A stretch of 64,000 nucleotides of DNA. Source: Chara braunii (lineage: Eukaryota; Streptophyta; Charophyceae; Charales; Characeae). The stretch lies in assembly GCA_003427395.1 (NCBI GenBank), contig BFEA01000644.1, forward strand, positions 636,069-700,068. Reading direction: 5' to 3'. The position numbers were made by a program, and so were the translations under genes. Under the pieces are notes generated by a model. That model ran no database searches, was not told the DNA's origin, and saw only the letters and a list, made by a program, of their open reading frames with translations. Shown here one piece after another: positions 46,778-58,016 of the stretch (position 1 is the first letter of the stretch; the number at the start of each line of letters is the position of its first letter).

Positions 46778-47206
46778 CCACCCAAACTTATGGAACCCTG
46801 CCTGACTAGCCTGTTCATAGATAGTATAGCAGTAAAGTATATCAAAGTTGTAACCTTCTGGTTCCAGCATGTGCGAGGCATTGGACCAAGACCACCCAAA
46901 CTTATGGAACATGTCTCGGTCCTCAGCCTGGTTCATTTTCTCAAACCAAAGCAGGAAGAGGTAGAGCCACCCAAACTTATGGGTCATGCTCACCTCCTCG
47001 TTCAGAAACCAAAGAAACTGACAAAAATCCCAAACAAACAAGGCTGTCAGACTACCCAAACTTATGGATTTGACTGGCTCCCGAAAAAGCAATCACATAC
47101 AGCCCTCACAAGTCAGAGCAATCGGACCACCCAAACTTATGGGACATGTCTGGCTCTCCAGGCAATACAAAATAAAACACAGCACTGGGCCTTCCCAAAC
47201 TTATGG
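46778..47206 (+). repeat. Six interspersed copies of CCACCCAAACTTATGG
   Basis: The 16-nt motif starts at 46,778, 46,892, 46,967, 47,052, 47,127 and 47,191. CCCAAACTTATGG is invariant in all six, and only the first bases vary (CCAC, CTAC, CTTC). Spacing is 114, 75, 85, 75 and 64 bases. Spacers are unrelated apart from a weak extension (GACATGTCT, AACATGTCT) in some copies. No cas genes or matching leader exist, so this is not CRISPR. Confidence 0.9.
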
Positions 47207-47799
47207 AACTGGCCCAACTTTTGGTTGACCCGGTCAAACTTCATGCAATACTGTCCGTCTCCCACCCTTCCCCCCAGATGCAATCCCACAATCTGCTTTC
47301 AGTCAAGTAATAAAACTGAAACTAACATTATACATGCGTTCCTTTATTTAGTCTGGTTATGTCCTGAATAGAAAGCAACAACTATAGGGACCGGCAGATA
47401 TACATCAATCAACCATAGGGGGATATGCAAACATGGGTGTAGTGGGGTATACAGATAGGAAGAGATCACCTGATGGTTCCCTGCCTCCAGAACCTCGCCT
47501 AGGCTCCGGCAGAGCTCCCGCAGTCGGTGGGTGGACTCCCCACAGAGTCTTGATGTGGTCCTACGGGTTGCAATCCCGCCTGCCACCTTCCCCTCGTAAC
47601 CAATAGACTAGACGTAGAGTAAGAAAGGCAGGAAGAGAAGGGTTTGAGACTCTCAGATCCAAGAGGGGTGCGCTCAGACTCGCATGAAAGGGCCTTGTTA
47701 CCTTCGATCGCCTGAGGGCCCCGCAATGGCAGCCAACTGACAGCTTGACCAACGAACTCAAACTGTCGAAACAGCCCCTCCTGCCGGCCTCCGCCTCGC
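47207..47799. other. No gene recognised
   Basis: Contains G/C-rich frames on the minus strand (47,807-47,345) without recognised motifs. Confidence 0.4.
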
Positions 47800-49290
47800 A
47801 GCGTCAAGCTCCTTCCCTAAGTCCAACCACTCCTCTAAGCCCAACTGCAGCCGCCCAACAGTCTGCAACAGTCCTCGAACGTAGCCATAAGTGGAGACCC
47901 ACAGCAACAGCAGCTCGGGCCCAGCCCACGGCAGCCTGCAATAGCGTGCAGCAGTGCGCAACAGTGTGCAGCTCGCGGCAGCCTTTACACACAGCCGGCC
48001 TCATAGCAACATGCCTCCAACGGCCCACTCCACACCCTACATCAGCCCTTACGTGCAGCAGCAATCGTACTCCCTTGCGGCCCACAACAGTGACAGCAAT
48101 CCCTCATGGTCCCCGGTGGAATGCAACAGCGGCGGCCAGCCACGATTAGCAGTAGCACGCTCCCTGCAACAGCGGCAACCACCAGCAGCAGCGATCACAA
48201 CAACCGCAGTTGTTGCCAGTAGCAACAGTTCGCCCCTGGACACGGCAGGCAGAGGTAGTCGTAGCCTGTGCCTTGCCAACGGCAACTGTGCTCAATCAAA
48301 CATAGCATTAGTCCTCGCACAGTCCACCGCAGCAGTCCTAATCAACCGCAGCCCGCAATAGTCATTCGCAGCATGCCGCAGCCAGCAGCCTCGTGCACTA
48401 GTATGAAACAGCGAGCAACAACAGTAATCAATCGTAGGTGGCAGGCATTAGTGCACAGCCTCATTCTGCGGTATGTAGCCACAGATCCTAGGGGTGGCCA
48501 AGAGTACCAGCTTCACGCTGTAGTGCGCAACCGCATGCCGCAGTGCGCCGCACCCAGCCAGCAGTCGTCCACAGTTCGGGCACAGTCAAAGCAGCCACTG
48601 GGCACAGTCAAGCCAATAGCCGCTGTTCCCCACCGCCCGTAACCCCCAGTAGAAGCCGCAGCAATACATAGCCGCAGCCCATACACAGCCCTCCTAGGTA
48701 CAATGGCTCATAGTAATCCGTGACCATGCACAGTCAACACCGCCCCGCACAGCAGCAAGACCCAGTAAAAGATACGGTAAGGCACAAAGCAGCAAGACTT
48801 AGCAAGCACCACAGTTTCACCAACTGCGTAAAGCCACGCATCAACAGCGTGCCGTAGCAGCACCTCAAACCCCGAGTAGTAACACCATGATGGCACAACA
48901 GCACCCGCAGTCCCCAGCCACCTGAAATTGTGGCGTCAGTCTGAGTTTGACACTGCAACTCACAATTGGGGCCTAGTACCACCAATCACAAAGATGAACC
49001 TGCCAAGCATATGCAGACATCGTTTAGGCAAGTCCACTGCCAAGATCTGGTACGTTCAGCCTTTTCGAGAACCAGCAGATTGCCACAGCAATAGCCCCTA
49101 TCGCTTAGTGACACAACGTCCCCCTGTACCAAAGAGCAGAAAGACCCAGCCTGCTATGGTAGCGGGAATGACAGACAACTGTCTTAGCTGTAACAGCCCA
49201 CAGCAGCTGCAGCGGCCCGTTGTAGTGGCTCAAACAGCAGTTGTACTTCGCCGAAGAGAGTAGCAGCCGGACCCCGGTGTAGTAGCGACA
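47800..49290 (+). repeat. CAG/GCAACA-rich cryptic repeat region
   Basis: About 1.5 kb dominated by CAGCAG, CAACAG, CCGCAG and GCAGCC words without a fixed unit. Long Gln/Ser/Thr-rich frames appear on the plus strand but are interrupted and carry no domain. Confidence 0.7.
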
Positions 49291-49726
49291 CAGCTCCACA
49301 AAAATTCCTTAGGACTCGTAACGCAACAGGTTCAGCAATTGAGGCCCGACCCCCCTCCCTCTATGGCACACCAGCCCGCCGCATTACTCCCCAGACTGAA
49401 CAAATTCGAAACATGAATCTTTCGTCAAAACAAGGGGAGATACATTGAGACATTCAGAATCGTGTCGGAGGTTACCACGCTGCTTCTACCACCCATACCC
49501 GTCAAACGAACGCCCGTCTCAAAAATCCATCATCGCCAGCTCGTTCGCAGCACTTCAGAACCCCAAGCTCGGCCTTTACACTGCTCAAATCCGTTCCGGA
49601 TTGAGCGAGTTCTAATTTGTCACCCCCGCCATATTCAACCTTCCTCTCACCTCCTTCGTCAGCTTCCTATGTACCTACCAGGAACCCGTGTCTATGTTCA
49701 TCAAAATTTAATATTATTATTATTAT

Positions 49727-49757
<31 letters not shown>

Positions 49758-51824
49758 CGCGTCCTCTGTCGAGCTAGCGCAGTGCCAGTCAGCAGCTGGC
49801 CCTACAACGGCAACACCGTTGCTCATCAGCTCCACTACCCCAAGGGAGGTTTCGAAAGGAACCTGCAATCAACAGATCGACTAGCCTTCCGCCACCATAC
49901 CTACGCTCCGACACACGAGTTGCAGATCACCATCGCAGCGGGCTCCCCATCTTCACCGCGCTCACTTCCACAACAATCTGGTGGCGCTGTCCACCAGCCC
50001 TCACTACTCCAAATGGAAGCCACTTCCACCATGCACCTATCCACCAGGTCTTCTCTTCTTCCGCCTGCTGACGTATCTCGCCGTTATTCCAAGTAGATTC
50101 ATGGAAAAGAAGAAAAAGGAACCCGACTCGCAGGCAGCGTGATGTTGCAGCCCTCCTCTCGCTCCATCCTACACCACCATTGCCTCGAGGTAAGCATCAT
50201 CCCCTCTCCCTCAATTCTTCCATTTCGTGCGCACAATCATGCTCACACTCCGCTCACATGCCCGCTTGCCATTCCTTCGACGCCCCCGGCCCGGGCTCTC
50301 AGTCAGGTTCACTCAGCTAACATACCACATAGCAGGCCCCGGTTGCTTCGGGCACGACAACCCTGTGACCATCTAGCACACCGCGAGCCCAACGGCTAAT
50401 CAATGATGACGAACACGGGGATCCTGCCCGTTGCTCACCAGGTCTGCAAAATGGGAATGAATCTTCCGCTAAAACGCGGCAAGATTCATTACCATACTCA
50501 ACCTCCCATAGCACTGGAGCAGCCCCTACTGCTCATACCGGTCAAACCACTCCTCAAATCCGAGTTCCGACGTCGCCATCAGGTCTGGAGCGCTCTGAAA
50601 CCCCCATTTCGAATCTGACCTTGCTCAAATCCGTGTGGAAACGGGCGAGATATGCCCTTTTTCGCTCCACCATCTCAACGAACTCGACGCCTCCGCGCAC
50701 TCCATCTGCATCACAGCCACTCCTCTACTAACTCCCGGGCCAATCTGACCCCACCATTCAACTCGCCCTAGCCAAAAACCTTGGTGTAGCCTGTTTACCC
50801 GCATGATTCCTTCCGGAAACGAGCGCGGTAAGCATCCTCCACCCTCCTTCTTCTTCGCTTCCCCGCCATCTCCCACGCAAGCCTTCTCGCCTCACCAACT
50901 TTGTTCCTCCCTCTGAATGCACCTGGCGCAGATGTGCATCCAGATTCACTCTTTCCTTTAACCAATGCAGCCGTGGTGCTCTGAGTGTAGAGTCCGGAGC
51001 TGCTGCTAACGAAGCTGCCCGGCCTCGGCTGTGCCGCTATCAACGTAGTAAATGCCCCACGTACCTGCCCATACTCAGTGGAGCGGAGAAGCAACGCACC
51101 CTCCACTAAGACTGAGACTCGTCAATCGCAGCGAGGTGAACCTCAAACTCGTTGACCTCCGCTCCCTTTTCTACCCGCTTCCTCTATCTCACAACACTCC
51201 TATCTCAACTTATCCCGTCGCTCAGACAAAAAACACCTGTAAAAAAAGGAAATGCCTACGTGTACCTAGATGGAAAACTAACTAGGAGGGTCCCAAACCT
51301 ACGGACCTACCTATCAGAAAAAAATTCATAATAATAAAATTGAACAGGCCTAACTTCGTCAAATAAGGACCACTAGTCTATAGGCCTATGGATAAAGTCT
51401 CCCAATGCCCAAAATAAGGGAACAACAACTTAGTTGGGTATGGACCCCCCATTAGTGCACGTTAGTCTTGCCTAGGGGCCGTCCTTATCTTCTCTGTACT
51501 GTTCCAATTTTAACAGATGTCCCGAAGGACTGTACCCAGCAGCAGTCCGAGGATGTAGCCACTGAACTAGGCTGCTGGCCTATACCGCCGGTTCCGGTAC
51601 CGGCACCGGGCCGCGTTCCAAAAAGATGGAATAACTAAATAAAATTTAATAATAAAAAAAAAATTGAAAAGTAAAAAACCTCAAGATTTAGAGAAGGGGA
51701 GAGGAGGAGCGTTGGTACTTGGTCCTACCTCACGGGCCCGCCACCGGACTCCCCCAAAAAAAGCCCAAGGGGGATAGCCCCATGAGACCCTCAACCCCTC
51801 AATCCGCTCCGTAGTGTTCCTCTG
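49291..51824. other. No gene recognised; weak internal duplication and (ATT)n-T-run
   Basis: An ATT run passing into a T-run lies at 49,712-49,757. Segments near 49,400-49,640 and 50,445-50,670 share a series of words (ATGAATCTT, GTCAAAC, GCTCAAATCCG), suggesting an old duplication about 1.04 kb apart. A GGTTCCGGTACCGGCACCGG stretch lies near 51,587. The minus-strand frame at 51,106-50,795 is arginine-rich but has no recognisable domain. Confidence 0.45.
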
Positions 51825-51955
51825 CCGCCCAACCCATAGGCCTCCCCAATGTCCCATGTGCCTTTGGAAGGGCCTAGTAGTGAAATTTTGTCTTGGGGGT
51901 ACCTTGGTTCACCCGAAGGCACATGGGACATTGGGGAGGCCTATGGGTTGGGCGG
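51825..51955. repeat. Perfect 40 bp inverted repeat, 51 bp loop
   Basis: Left arm 51,825-51,864 and right arm 51,916-51,955 are exact reverse complements. The left arm begins CCGCCCAACCCATAGG and the right arm ends with its complement. Pairing stops abruptly outside the arms. A transcript would form a long perfect stem. No transposase or clear target duplication is seen. Confidence 0.95.
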
Positions 51956-52427
51956 ACTGCTGGTTTCAGCCTACATAAGCTGGGAATTCAGTCCGCCACT
52001 TTCAGAATTGCATGAGGAGTGCCCATGCTGCCCAAGTGAGCTCATAGGAGCACTCTTGCACTTGGAGAGAGGAGAGGGGAACCCATGCCAGTATGGGGGC
52101 TTCGGGGAGACTATGAGCTAGGGAGAGGAGCTCTAGAGGCTAGTAGTAGTGAGGCTGACACTAGGGAGATGATCCGCCATAGCCCCCAAGGTGTGAGGAA
52201 GAGAGAGAGGCTAGAGGGAGTCCCATTAGCCCTCCTACAGGGGAGGAATCCATAGCCATTGTAGGAGGAGCTTGCCATAGCTTGGGAAGAGTGAGGAACA
52301 GAGGAGAGAGAGGCTTGGGGAGGAAGAAAGTCATAGCCAAGGAGGTAGTTGTGCAAGAAGGAGGAAGCTTCATCAAGGTTGAGGCCCCATCTCCAAGGCA
52401 TCAAGGAGGTGAGGGGAGAGAAGGGGA
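51956..52427. other. No gene; purine-rich sequence
   Basis: Rich in GAGAGGAG and GGGAG words between the inverted repeat and the TTC microsatellite. An open frame at 51,849-52,121 includes the inverted repeat and is not convincing. Confidence 0.5.
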
Positions 52428-52672
52428 TTCTTCTTCTTCTTCTTCTTCTTCTTCTTCTTCTTCTCCTCCTTCTTCTTCTTTTTCTTATTCCTTTTCCCCT
52501 TCCTCCTCTTTTTCTAATTCTTTTTCTTCTTCTCCTTCTTCCTCCTCTTCACTCTTCTCCCGCTTCCTTCCCTTCTTCATCTTCTTCTTCTTCTTCTTCT
52601 TCTTCTTCTTCTTCTTCTTCTCCATCTCTTCTTCTTCTCATTCTTCTTTTCCTTTTTCTTCTTCCTATTGGT
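52428..52672 (+). repeat. (TTC)n microsatellite
   Basis: Two TTC runs (about 52,428-52,462 and 52,580-52,620) in a TTC/TCC-rich tract. Ser/Leu-rich ORFs here are artefacts. Confidence 0.95.
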
Positions 52673-54030
52673 CTAGTGTAGAGCTTGTTTTTCACTCATA
52701 TACTAGTAGGAGATGCTCCGATTCTTCCATGGATGATCTCTTGCTCAAATCTTATGATTTAGTCTAGTGTAGATCTTGCTTTTCACTCATATGCTAGTAG
52801 GAGATGCTCCGATTCTTCTATGGATGATTTCTTGCTCAATACTTGTGATTTGGTCTAGTGTAAGTCTTGCTTTTCACTCATATGCTAGTAGGAGATGCTC
52901 CGATTCTTCCATGGATGATCTCATGCTCAAATCTTGTGATTTAGTCTAGTGTAACTCTTGCTTTTCACTCATATGCTAGTAGGAGATGCTCTGATTCTTC
53001 TATGGATGATCTCATGCTCAATACTTGTGACTAGTCTAGTGTAGAGCTTACTTTTCACTCACATGCTAAGAGGAGATGCTTCGATTCTTCTATGGATGAT
53101 CTCTTGCTCAATTCTTGTGATTTGGACTAGTGTAGATCTTGCTTTTCACTCATATGCTAGTAGAAGATACTCCGATTCTTCTATGGATAATTTCTTGCTC
53201 AATTCTTGTTACTTGAACTACTGTAGATCTTGCTTTTCACTCATATGCTAATAGGAGATGCTCCGACTCTTCAATGGATGATTTCTTGCTCAATTCTTGT
53301 AATTTGGACTAGTGTAAGTCTTGCATTTCACTCATATGCTAATAGGAGATGCTCCGATTCTTCCATGGATGATCTCATGCTCAATACTTATGATTTGGTC
53401 TAGTGCAAGTCTTGCTTTTCACTCATATGCTAGTAGGAGATGCTCCGATTCTTACATGGATGATCTCAAGCTCAATACTTGTGATTTGGTTTAGTGTAAG
53501 TCTTGCTTTTCACTCATATGCTAGTAACAGATGCTCCGATTCTTCCATGGATGATCTCTTGCTAAAATCTTGTGATTTGGTCTAGTGTAAGTCTTGCTTT
53601 TCATTCATATGCTAGTAGGAGATGTTTCGATTCTTCCATGGATGATCTCATGCTCAATACTTGTGATTTGGTCTAAGTGTAAGTCTTGTTTTTCACTCAT
53701 ATGCTAGTAGGAGAGTGCTCTGATTCTTCCATGAATAATCTCATGCTCAATACTTGTGATTTGGTCTAGTCTTGCTTTTCACTTATATGCTAGTAGGAGA
53801 TGCTCCGATTCTTCCATGGATGATCTCTTGCTCAAATCTTGTGATTTGGTCTAGTGTAAGTCTTGTTTTTCACTCACATACTAGTAGGAGATGTTCCGAT
53901 TCTTCTATGGATGATCTCATGTTCAATACTTGTGATTTGGTCTAATGTAAGTCTTGCCTTTCACTCATATGCTAGTAGGAGATGCTCCGATTCTTCCATG
54001 GATGAACTCGTGCTCAAGACTTGTGTTTCA
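52673..54030 (+). repeat. Satellite sub-family A, 91 bp unit, about 15 copies
   Basis: The anchor AGATGCTCCGATTCTT recurs near 52,711, 52,802, 52,893, 52,984, 53,074, 53,165, 53,256, 53,347, 53,438, 53,528, 53,620 and on to 53,979. The period is 90-92 bases. Typical words are TTTTCACTCATATGCTAGTA and CCATGGATGATCTC. Divergence between copies is low to moderate. Confidence 0.95.
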
Positions 54031-54350
54031 AGCTAGTCTAGTTTGTGTTTTCCACTCACAAATTAGTTAATGACATTCGGTTCAAACTTGGTTGCATTCA
54101 TGAACCGTGAGCATGTGTTTGAGCAAGTCTCACTCACATATATGGTTCAACTCTCACATGATGGCACTCGGTTCAAACTTGGTTGCATTCATGAGCCATG
54201 CGCATGTGTTTGAGCAGGTCTCACTCACGTACATGACTCAACTCTCACATAATGACATTCCGTTTCGAACTTTGTTGTATTCAGGGGCCATGAGGATATG
54301 TTTGAGCAAGTCTCACTCACATGCATGACTCAACTCTCACATTGATGACA
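54031..54350 (+). repeat. Satellite sub-family B, 91-92 bp unit, 3 copies
   Basis: The anchor TTCAAACTTGGTTGCATTCA recurs near 54,081, 54,172 and 54,264, with TTTGAGCA(A/G)GTCTCACTCAC in each unit. It lies between sub-families A and C and shares words with both. Confidence 0.9.
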
Positions 54351-57300
54351 TACTGGTTCATAATTAGTTGATCTTCCCTCCATGTGCATGTGTTCTTCAC
54401 TAGTTCAATCTTCTCATTGTCAAGTCCATGTGTGTTGTAGTGTTTCGGTTCGTAGTTAGTTGATCTTTCTTCCATGTGCATGTGCCCCTCATTAGTTCAA
54501 AGTTCAAACTTCTCGTTGTTAAGTACATGTGTGTTGTGATGTTCCGGTTTATACTTAATTGATCTTTCCTCTATGTGCATGTGCTTTTCACGAGTTCAAT
54601 CCCCTTATTGTCAAATTCATGTGTGTTGTAGTGTTCCGGTTCATACTTAGTTGATTTTTCCTCCATGTGCATGTGCTCTCCACTTCTCATTGTCAAGCTC
54701 GTGTGTGTTGTAGTGTTCCGGTTCATAGTTGGTTGATCTTTTTTCCATGTGCATGTGACCCTCATTAGTTCAAACTTCTCGTTGTCAAGTACATGTGTGT
54801 TGTGATGTTCCGGTTCATACTTAGTTGAACTTTCCTCTATGTGCATGTGCTCTCGATCTTCTCATTGTCAAGTCCATGTGTGTTATAGTGTTCTGGTGCA
54901 TAGTTAGTTGATCTTTCTTCCATGTGCATGTGCCCCTCATTAGTTCAAACTTCTCGTTGTCAAGTACATGTGTGTTGTGATGTTCCGGTTCATACTTAGT
55001 TAAACTTTCCTCTATGTGCATGTGCTTTTCACGAGTTCAATCTCCTCATTGTCAAATTCATATGTGTTGTAGTGCTCTGGTTCATACTTACTTGATTTTT
55101 CCTCAATGTGCATGTGCTCTCCACTTCTCATTGTCAAGTTCATGTGTGTTGTAGTGCTCCGGTTCATAATTAGGTGATCTTTCTTCCATGTGCATGTGCC
55201 CCTCATTAGTTCAAACTTCTCGTTGTCAAGTACATGCGTGTTGTGATGTTCCGGTTGATACTTAGTTGAACTTTCTTCTATGTGCATGTGTTTCTCACGA
55301 GTTCAATCTCCTCATTGTCAAATTCATGTGTGTTGTAGTGTTCCGGTTCATACTTAGTTGATCTTTCCTCCATGTGCATGTGCTCTTCATCAGTTCAATC
55401 TTCTCATTGTCAAGTTCATGTGTGTTGTAGTGTTCATGTTCATAGTTAGTTGATCTTTCTTCCATGTGCATGTGCCCCTCATTAGTTCAAACTTCTCGTT
55501 GTCAAGTACATGTGTGTTGTGATGTTCCGGTTTCATACTTAGTTGAGCTTTCCTCTATGTGCATGTGTTTTTCACGAGTTCAATCTCCTCATTGTCAAAT
55601 TCATGTGTGTTGTAGTGTTCCGGTTCATACTTAGTTGATATTTCCTCCTTGTGCATGTGCTCTTCATCAGTTCAATCTTCTCATTGTCAAATTCATGTGT
55701 GTTGTAGTATTCCAGTTCATACTTTGTTGATCTTTCCTCCATGCGCATGTGCTCTCCACTTCTCATTGTCAAGTTCATGTGTGTTGTAGTGTTCAGGTTC
55801 ATAGTTAGTTGATCTTTTCTCCATGTGCATGCGCTTTTCACTAGTTCAATCCTCTCATTGTCAAGTTCATGTGTGTTGTAGTGTTCCGGTTCATACTTAA
55901 GTTGATCTTTCCTCCATGTGCATGTGCCCTTCACTAATTTAATCTTTTCATTGTCAAGTCCATGTGTGTTGTAGTGTTCCGGTTCATACTTAGTTGATAT
56001 TTCTTTCATATGCATGTGTTCCTCATTAGTTTCAACTTCTCTTTGTCAAGAACATGTGTGTTGTGATATTCCGGTTCATACTTAGTTGATCTTTTCTCCA
56101 TGTGCATGCGTTTTTCACTTGTTCAATCCTCTCATTGTCAAGTTCATGATGTAGTGTTCCGGTTCATACTTAGTTGATCTTTCCTCCATGTGCATGTGCT
56201 CTTCACTAGTTCAGTCTTCTCATTGTCAAGTTCATGTGTGTTGTAGTGATCCCGTTCATACTTAGTTGATATTTCTTCCATATGCATGTGCTCCTCATTA
56301 GTTCAAACTTCTCTTTGTCAAGAACATGTGTGTTGTGATGTTTCGATCCATACTTAGTTTATCTTTTCTCCATGTGCATGCGCTTTTCACTAGTTCAATC
56401 CTCTCATTGTCGAGTTCATGTGTGTTGTAGTGTTCCGGTTCATACTTTGTTGCTCTTTCCTCCGTGTGCATGTGCTCTTCACTAATTCAGTCTTCTCATT
56501 GTCAAGTTCATGTGTGTTGTGGTGTTCCGGTTCATACTTAGTTAATCTTTCCTCCATGTGCGTGTCCTCTTCACTAGTTCAATCTTCTCATTGACAAGTC
56601 CATGTGCATGGTAGTGTTCTGGTTCAGACTTAGTTGATCTTTCTTCCATATTTACGTGTTCCTTATTAGTTCAAACTTCTCGTTGTCAATAACATGTGTG
56701 TTGCGATGTTCCAGTTCATACTTAGTTGAGCTTTCCTTCATGTGCATGTGCTCTTCACTAGTTCAATCTTCTCATTGTCAAGTTCATGTGTGTTATGGTG
56801 TTTCGGTTTATACTCAGTTGATCTTTCCTCCATATGCATGTGTCTTTCGCTAGTTCAATCTTCTCATTGTCAAGTTCATGTGTGTTGTAGTATTCCGGTT
56901 CATACTTATTTGATCTTTCCTCTATGTGCATATGCTTTCACTAGTTCAGTCTCCTCATTGACAAGTTCGTGTGTGTTGTAGTGTTCCAGTTCGTACTTGG
57001 TTGATCTTTCCTCTATGTGCATGTGCTTTTCACTAGTTCAGTTTTCTCATTGTCAAGTTCATGTATGTTGTAGTGTTCCGGTTCATACGTAGGTGATCTT
57101 TCCTCCATGTGCATGTGTTCTTCAATCTTCTCATTGTCAAGTTCATGTGTGTTGTAGTGCTCCGATTCATACTTAGTTGATCTTTCATCCATGTGCATGT
57201 GCTCTTCTCTAGTTCAATCTTCTCATTGACAAGTTCATATGAGTAGTAGTGATCCGGTTCATACTTAGTTGATCTTTCCTCCATGTGCGTGGACTTTTCG

Positions 57301-57450
57301 CTAGTCCAACCTTCTCATTGTCAAGTTCATATGAGTTGTCATATTCCGATTCATACTTAGTTGATCTTTCCTTCATATGCCTGTGCTTTTCACTAAGTTC
57401 AATCTGCAAATTATCAAGTTCGTGTTCATACTTAGTCGCTCGTCTACTCA
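54351..57450 (+). repeat. Satellite sub-family C, 92 bp unit, about 33 copies
   Basis: Units contain TCTTCTCATTGTCAAGTTCA, TGTGTGTTGTAGTGTTCCGG and ATACTTAGTTGATCTTTCCT. The standard unit is 92 bases, and some copies are shortened by loss of an AGTTCAATC-type segment. The unit is not a multiple of three, so the repeated peptide-like ORFs on the minus strand shift frame from unit to unit and are not genes. Confidence 0.95.
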
Positions 57451-57524
57451 TATGAATGGGTTCCACTAGTAACTTGTCAAGATCATGTGTATTTTCTTGT
57501 CTCGTCTCATCACTCGGTGGATTT

Positions 57525-57770
57525 TTTCACTATGGGATGGGTGACCGATATTCGGCTGCTACCACTATGGGATGGGTGACCGACATTTGGCTGCTACTAC
57601 TATGGGATGGGTACCGACATTTGGCTGCTACCACTATGGGATGGGTGACCGACATTTGCCTGCTACCACTATGGGATGGGTGAGCTGCTACCACTATGGG
57701 ATGGGTGACCAACATTTGGCTGCTACCACTATGCGATGGGTGACCGACATTTGGCTGCTACTACGGCGTG
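57525..57770 (+). repeat. 36 bp tandem repeat, 7 units
   Basis: Units of the form ACTATGGGATGGGTGACCGA followed by CATTTGGCTGCTACC. One unit has lost the CGACATTTG part and another has a one-base deletion. Confidence 0.95.
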
Positions 57771-57837
57771 ATGATTTGATTAGGACTAGAAGTCTTCCTC
57801 TTCTCTCTATCCGTCTATCCTCTCTCTTTCGCTCTCT

Positions 57838-58016
<179 letters not shown>

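Noticed and set aside
46778-47206. Regularly interspaced repeat as a CRISPR array
   Set aside because: Spacing is uneven (64-114), the repeat is only 16 nt, there are no cas genes, and the surroundings are eukaryotic retroelements.
47800-49290. Gln/Ser/Thr-rich ORFs suggesting a transcription factor
   Set aside because: The CAG-rich composition explains them. Several overlapping frames are similarly open and no folded domain is present.
50795-51106. Arg-rich minus-strand ORF of 103 codons as a host exon
   Set aside because: It has no recognisable motif, other frames overlap, and no neighbouring exon-like sequence supports it.
54571-57466. Repeated peptide-like ORFs on the minus strand of the satellite
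   Set aside because: The unit is 92 bp, not a multiple of three, so the same peptide cannot continue from unit to unit. The frames are by-products of the satellite.
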